DNA from: Winogradskyella vincentii | GTDB lineage: Bacteria > Bacteroidota > Bacteroidia > Flavobacteriales > Flavobacteriaceae | Direction: 5' to 3' | Length of the DNA stretch: 64,000 bases | NCBI RefSeq assembly: GCF_020166345.1 | Contig: NZ_JAIUJS010000004.1 | Location: 372,001-436,000, forward strand | In this document: piece by piece, positions 63,283-64,000 of the stretch | Position numbering within the stretch: the first letter of the stretch is position 1 | Layout of the letters: the number at the start of each line of letters is the position of its first letter | Notes under the pieces: model-generated | Databases searched by the model: none | Seen by the model: the letters and a program-made list of their open reading frames with translations, nothing else | What the model was told of the DNA's origin: nothing | Program-made: the position numbers and the translations under genes

Positions 63283-64000
63283 ATGCAATTTAAAACCATT
63301 ACAAGCCAAAAATTGCCATTTTTTGTTGCTCTCGGTTTAATGACCGTGCTAACTTCATGTGGTTCATACCAATATGCAGGATATGACAACGATGGTATTT
63401 ATTCTGCCAATGAAACCAATGAAAGTGTTGTTGAACAACCAGTTGCAACGACATCAACTGACGATTCAAATTACTACAAAAATTATTTTGCTGAAAACAA
63501 AGCACAACTTGACGCATATCAGTCAGAGGATGAAATATTTACCGATGTAGACTCATACTCAAGTGACTATGTTGAAAGAGCTCAAGATACTTTAGAACAA
63601 AGACAACCTTATGGTGGCTGGGGACAAGATAATAGTACAGTTACTATAAATGTTATTGATAATGGCTTTTGGGGCTGGAATGACCCTTGGTTATGGGGTC
63701 CTGGATGGGGCTGGAATAACTGGGCTTGGGGTGGACCTTGGGGCTGGAATCGCTGGGGATGGAATCGCTGGGGATGGAATGCAGGCTTTGGTTGGAACAA
63801 TCCTTGGGGCTGGAATGCACGCTTTGGTTGGGGCTGGGCTGGTTACGGCTGGGGCTGGGGTTCAGGATGGAATAACTGGGGCTATTATAATGGATACTAT
63901 GGCAACTCTAACAGATATGCCTTTAATTCTGGGAGACGAGGCTCATCTTTATATAATAGAAACTTAAATGGCTTAGGTAGAAGTAATGCAGCTGTCTCAC
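63283..64000 (+). CDS. Trp/Gly-rich lipoprotein, 3' end outside window
   Basis: An open frame of 239 codons to the window edge. Signal peptide with lipobox (LMTVLTSC, Cys26), an acidic Asp/Glu/Tyr-rich linker (residues 27-110), then a low-complexity region from about 115 made of Trp-Gly-Trp and Trp-Asn units (for example GWNRWGWNRWGWN) followed by Tyr/Asn/Gly. Such a repeat suggests a surface or outer-membrane structural protein. TATTTTTG at 63247-63254 is a -7 promoter element. The C-terminus and any sorting signal are missing. Confidence 0.75.
   Translation, partial: MQFKTITSQKLPFFVALGLMTVLTSCGSYQYAGYDNDGIYSANETNESVVEQPVATTSTDDSNYYKNYFAENKAQLDAYQSEDEIFTDVDSYSSDYVERAQDTLEQRQPYGGWGQDNSTVTINVIDNGFWGWNDPWLWGPGWGWNNWAWGGPWGWNRWGWNRWGWNAGFGWNNPWGWNARFGWGWAGYGWGWGSGWNNWGYYNGYYGNSNRYAFNSGRRGSSLYNRNLNGLGRSNAAVS

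Noticed and set aside
1..64000. CRISPR arrays, insertion sequences, rRNA
   Set aside because: No regularly spaced repeats, terminal inverted repeats, transposase frames or rRNA motifs were seen.

Overview
The window looks like chromosomal DNA of a marine-type member of the Flavobacteriaceae (Bacteroidota). The base composition is AT-rich. Families typical of that group recur: a type IX secretion sorting domain, DUF3078, a BT_3928-type DoxX protein, DUF4293, DUF3667, glutamine synthetase III and a long PurM. Several promoters fit the Bacteroidota TTTG-N19-TAnnTTTG pattern and there are almost no Shine-Dalgarno sequences. The genus cannot be fixed from the sequence. There is no rRNA, CRISPR array, transposase or integrase. 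The two tRNA genes are tRNA-Arg(ACG) and tRNA-Glu(TTC).

1-9.7 kb is mostly core and envelope genes: a partial thioredoxin-fold protein, a PqqB-like lipoprotein, a DUF4197 lipoprotein, pyrF, prfA, a small membrane protein with an ABC ATPase, DUF3078, purM, an outer-membrane barrel and a tiny secreted peptide. 9.9-14.3 kb holds two divergent glutamine synthetases (type III and eukaryotic-like type II) and a CaCA antiporter. 14.36-17 kb is a BlaI/BlaR1-like pair behind three operator dyads spaced exactly 20 bp apart. 17-22.3 kb carries a secreted endonuclease I, two very small genes with their own hairpins, an RskA-like lipoprotein, a tandem universal stress protein and an FMN-binding protein.

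22.5-42 kb is the accessory region. On the plus strand it encodes a glycine-rich beta-repeat protein, a gamma-glutamylcyclotransferase-like protein, a degenerate metallo-beta-lactamase-fold protein and a 1795-residue kinase/AAA/GAF/class III cyclase hybrid. These are followed by glutathione synthetase (gshB), glutamate-cysteine ligase (gshA), an unrecognised 438-residue protein and a phospholipase C-type phosphoesterase. On the minus strand follow a PLP-dependent decarboxylase, a possible permease remnant and a second phosphoesterase that has lost its metal ligands. Synthesis and breakdown of glutathione lie in one gene run with a giant signalling protein, which is unusual for this phylum and is the best candidate here for an undescribed system.

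42.4-47 kb contains tRNA-Arg and a sulfur operon: a Cys-rich Crp/Fnr regulator, a two-part YeeE/YedE transporter, a TauE/SafE permease, a metallo-beta-lactamase/rhodanese fusion, DUF2892 and an HMA-domain protein. A perfect GTGAT-N4-ATCAC dyad lies before the fusion gene. If the fusion is a persulfide dioxygenase, the glutathione genes upstream could supply its substrate. 47-64 kb is conserved housekeeping: clpS, prmA, tpiA, a DppB-type permease, DoxX, DUF1599, folP, cdaA, two DUF3667 paralogues, an ABC exporter, truA, a YfcE-like phosphoesterase, DUF4293, rho with a disordered N/Q/K-rich insert, rpsT, tRNA-Glu, proS, and the start of a Trp/Gly-rich lipoprotein.
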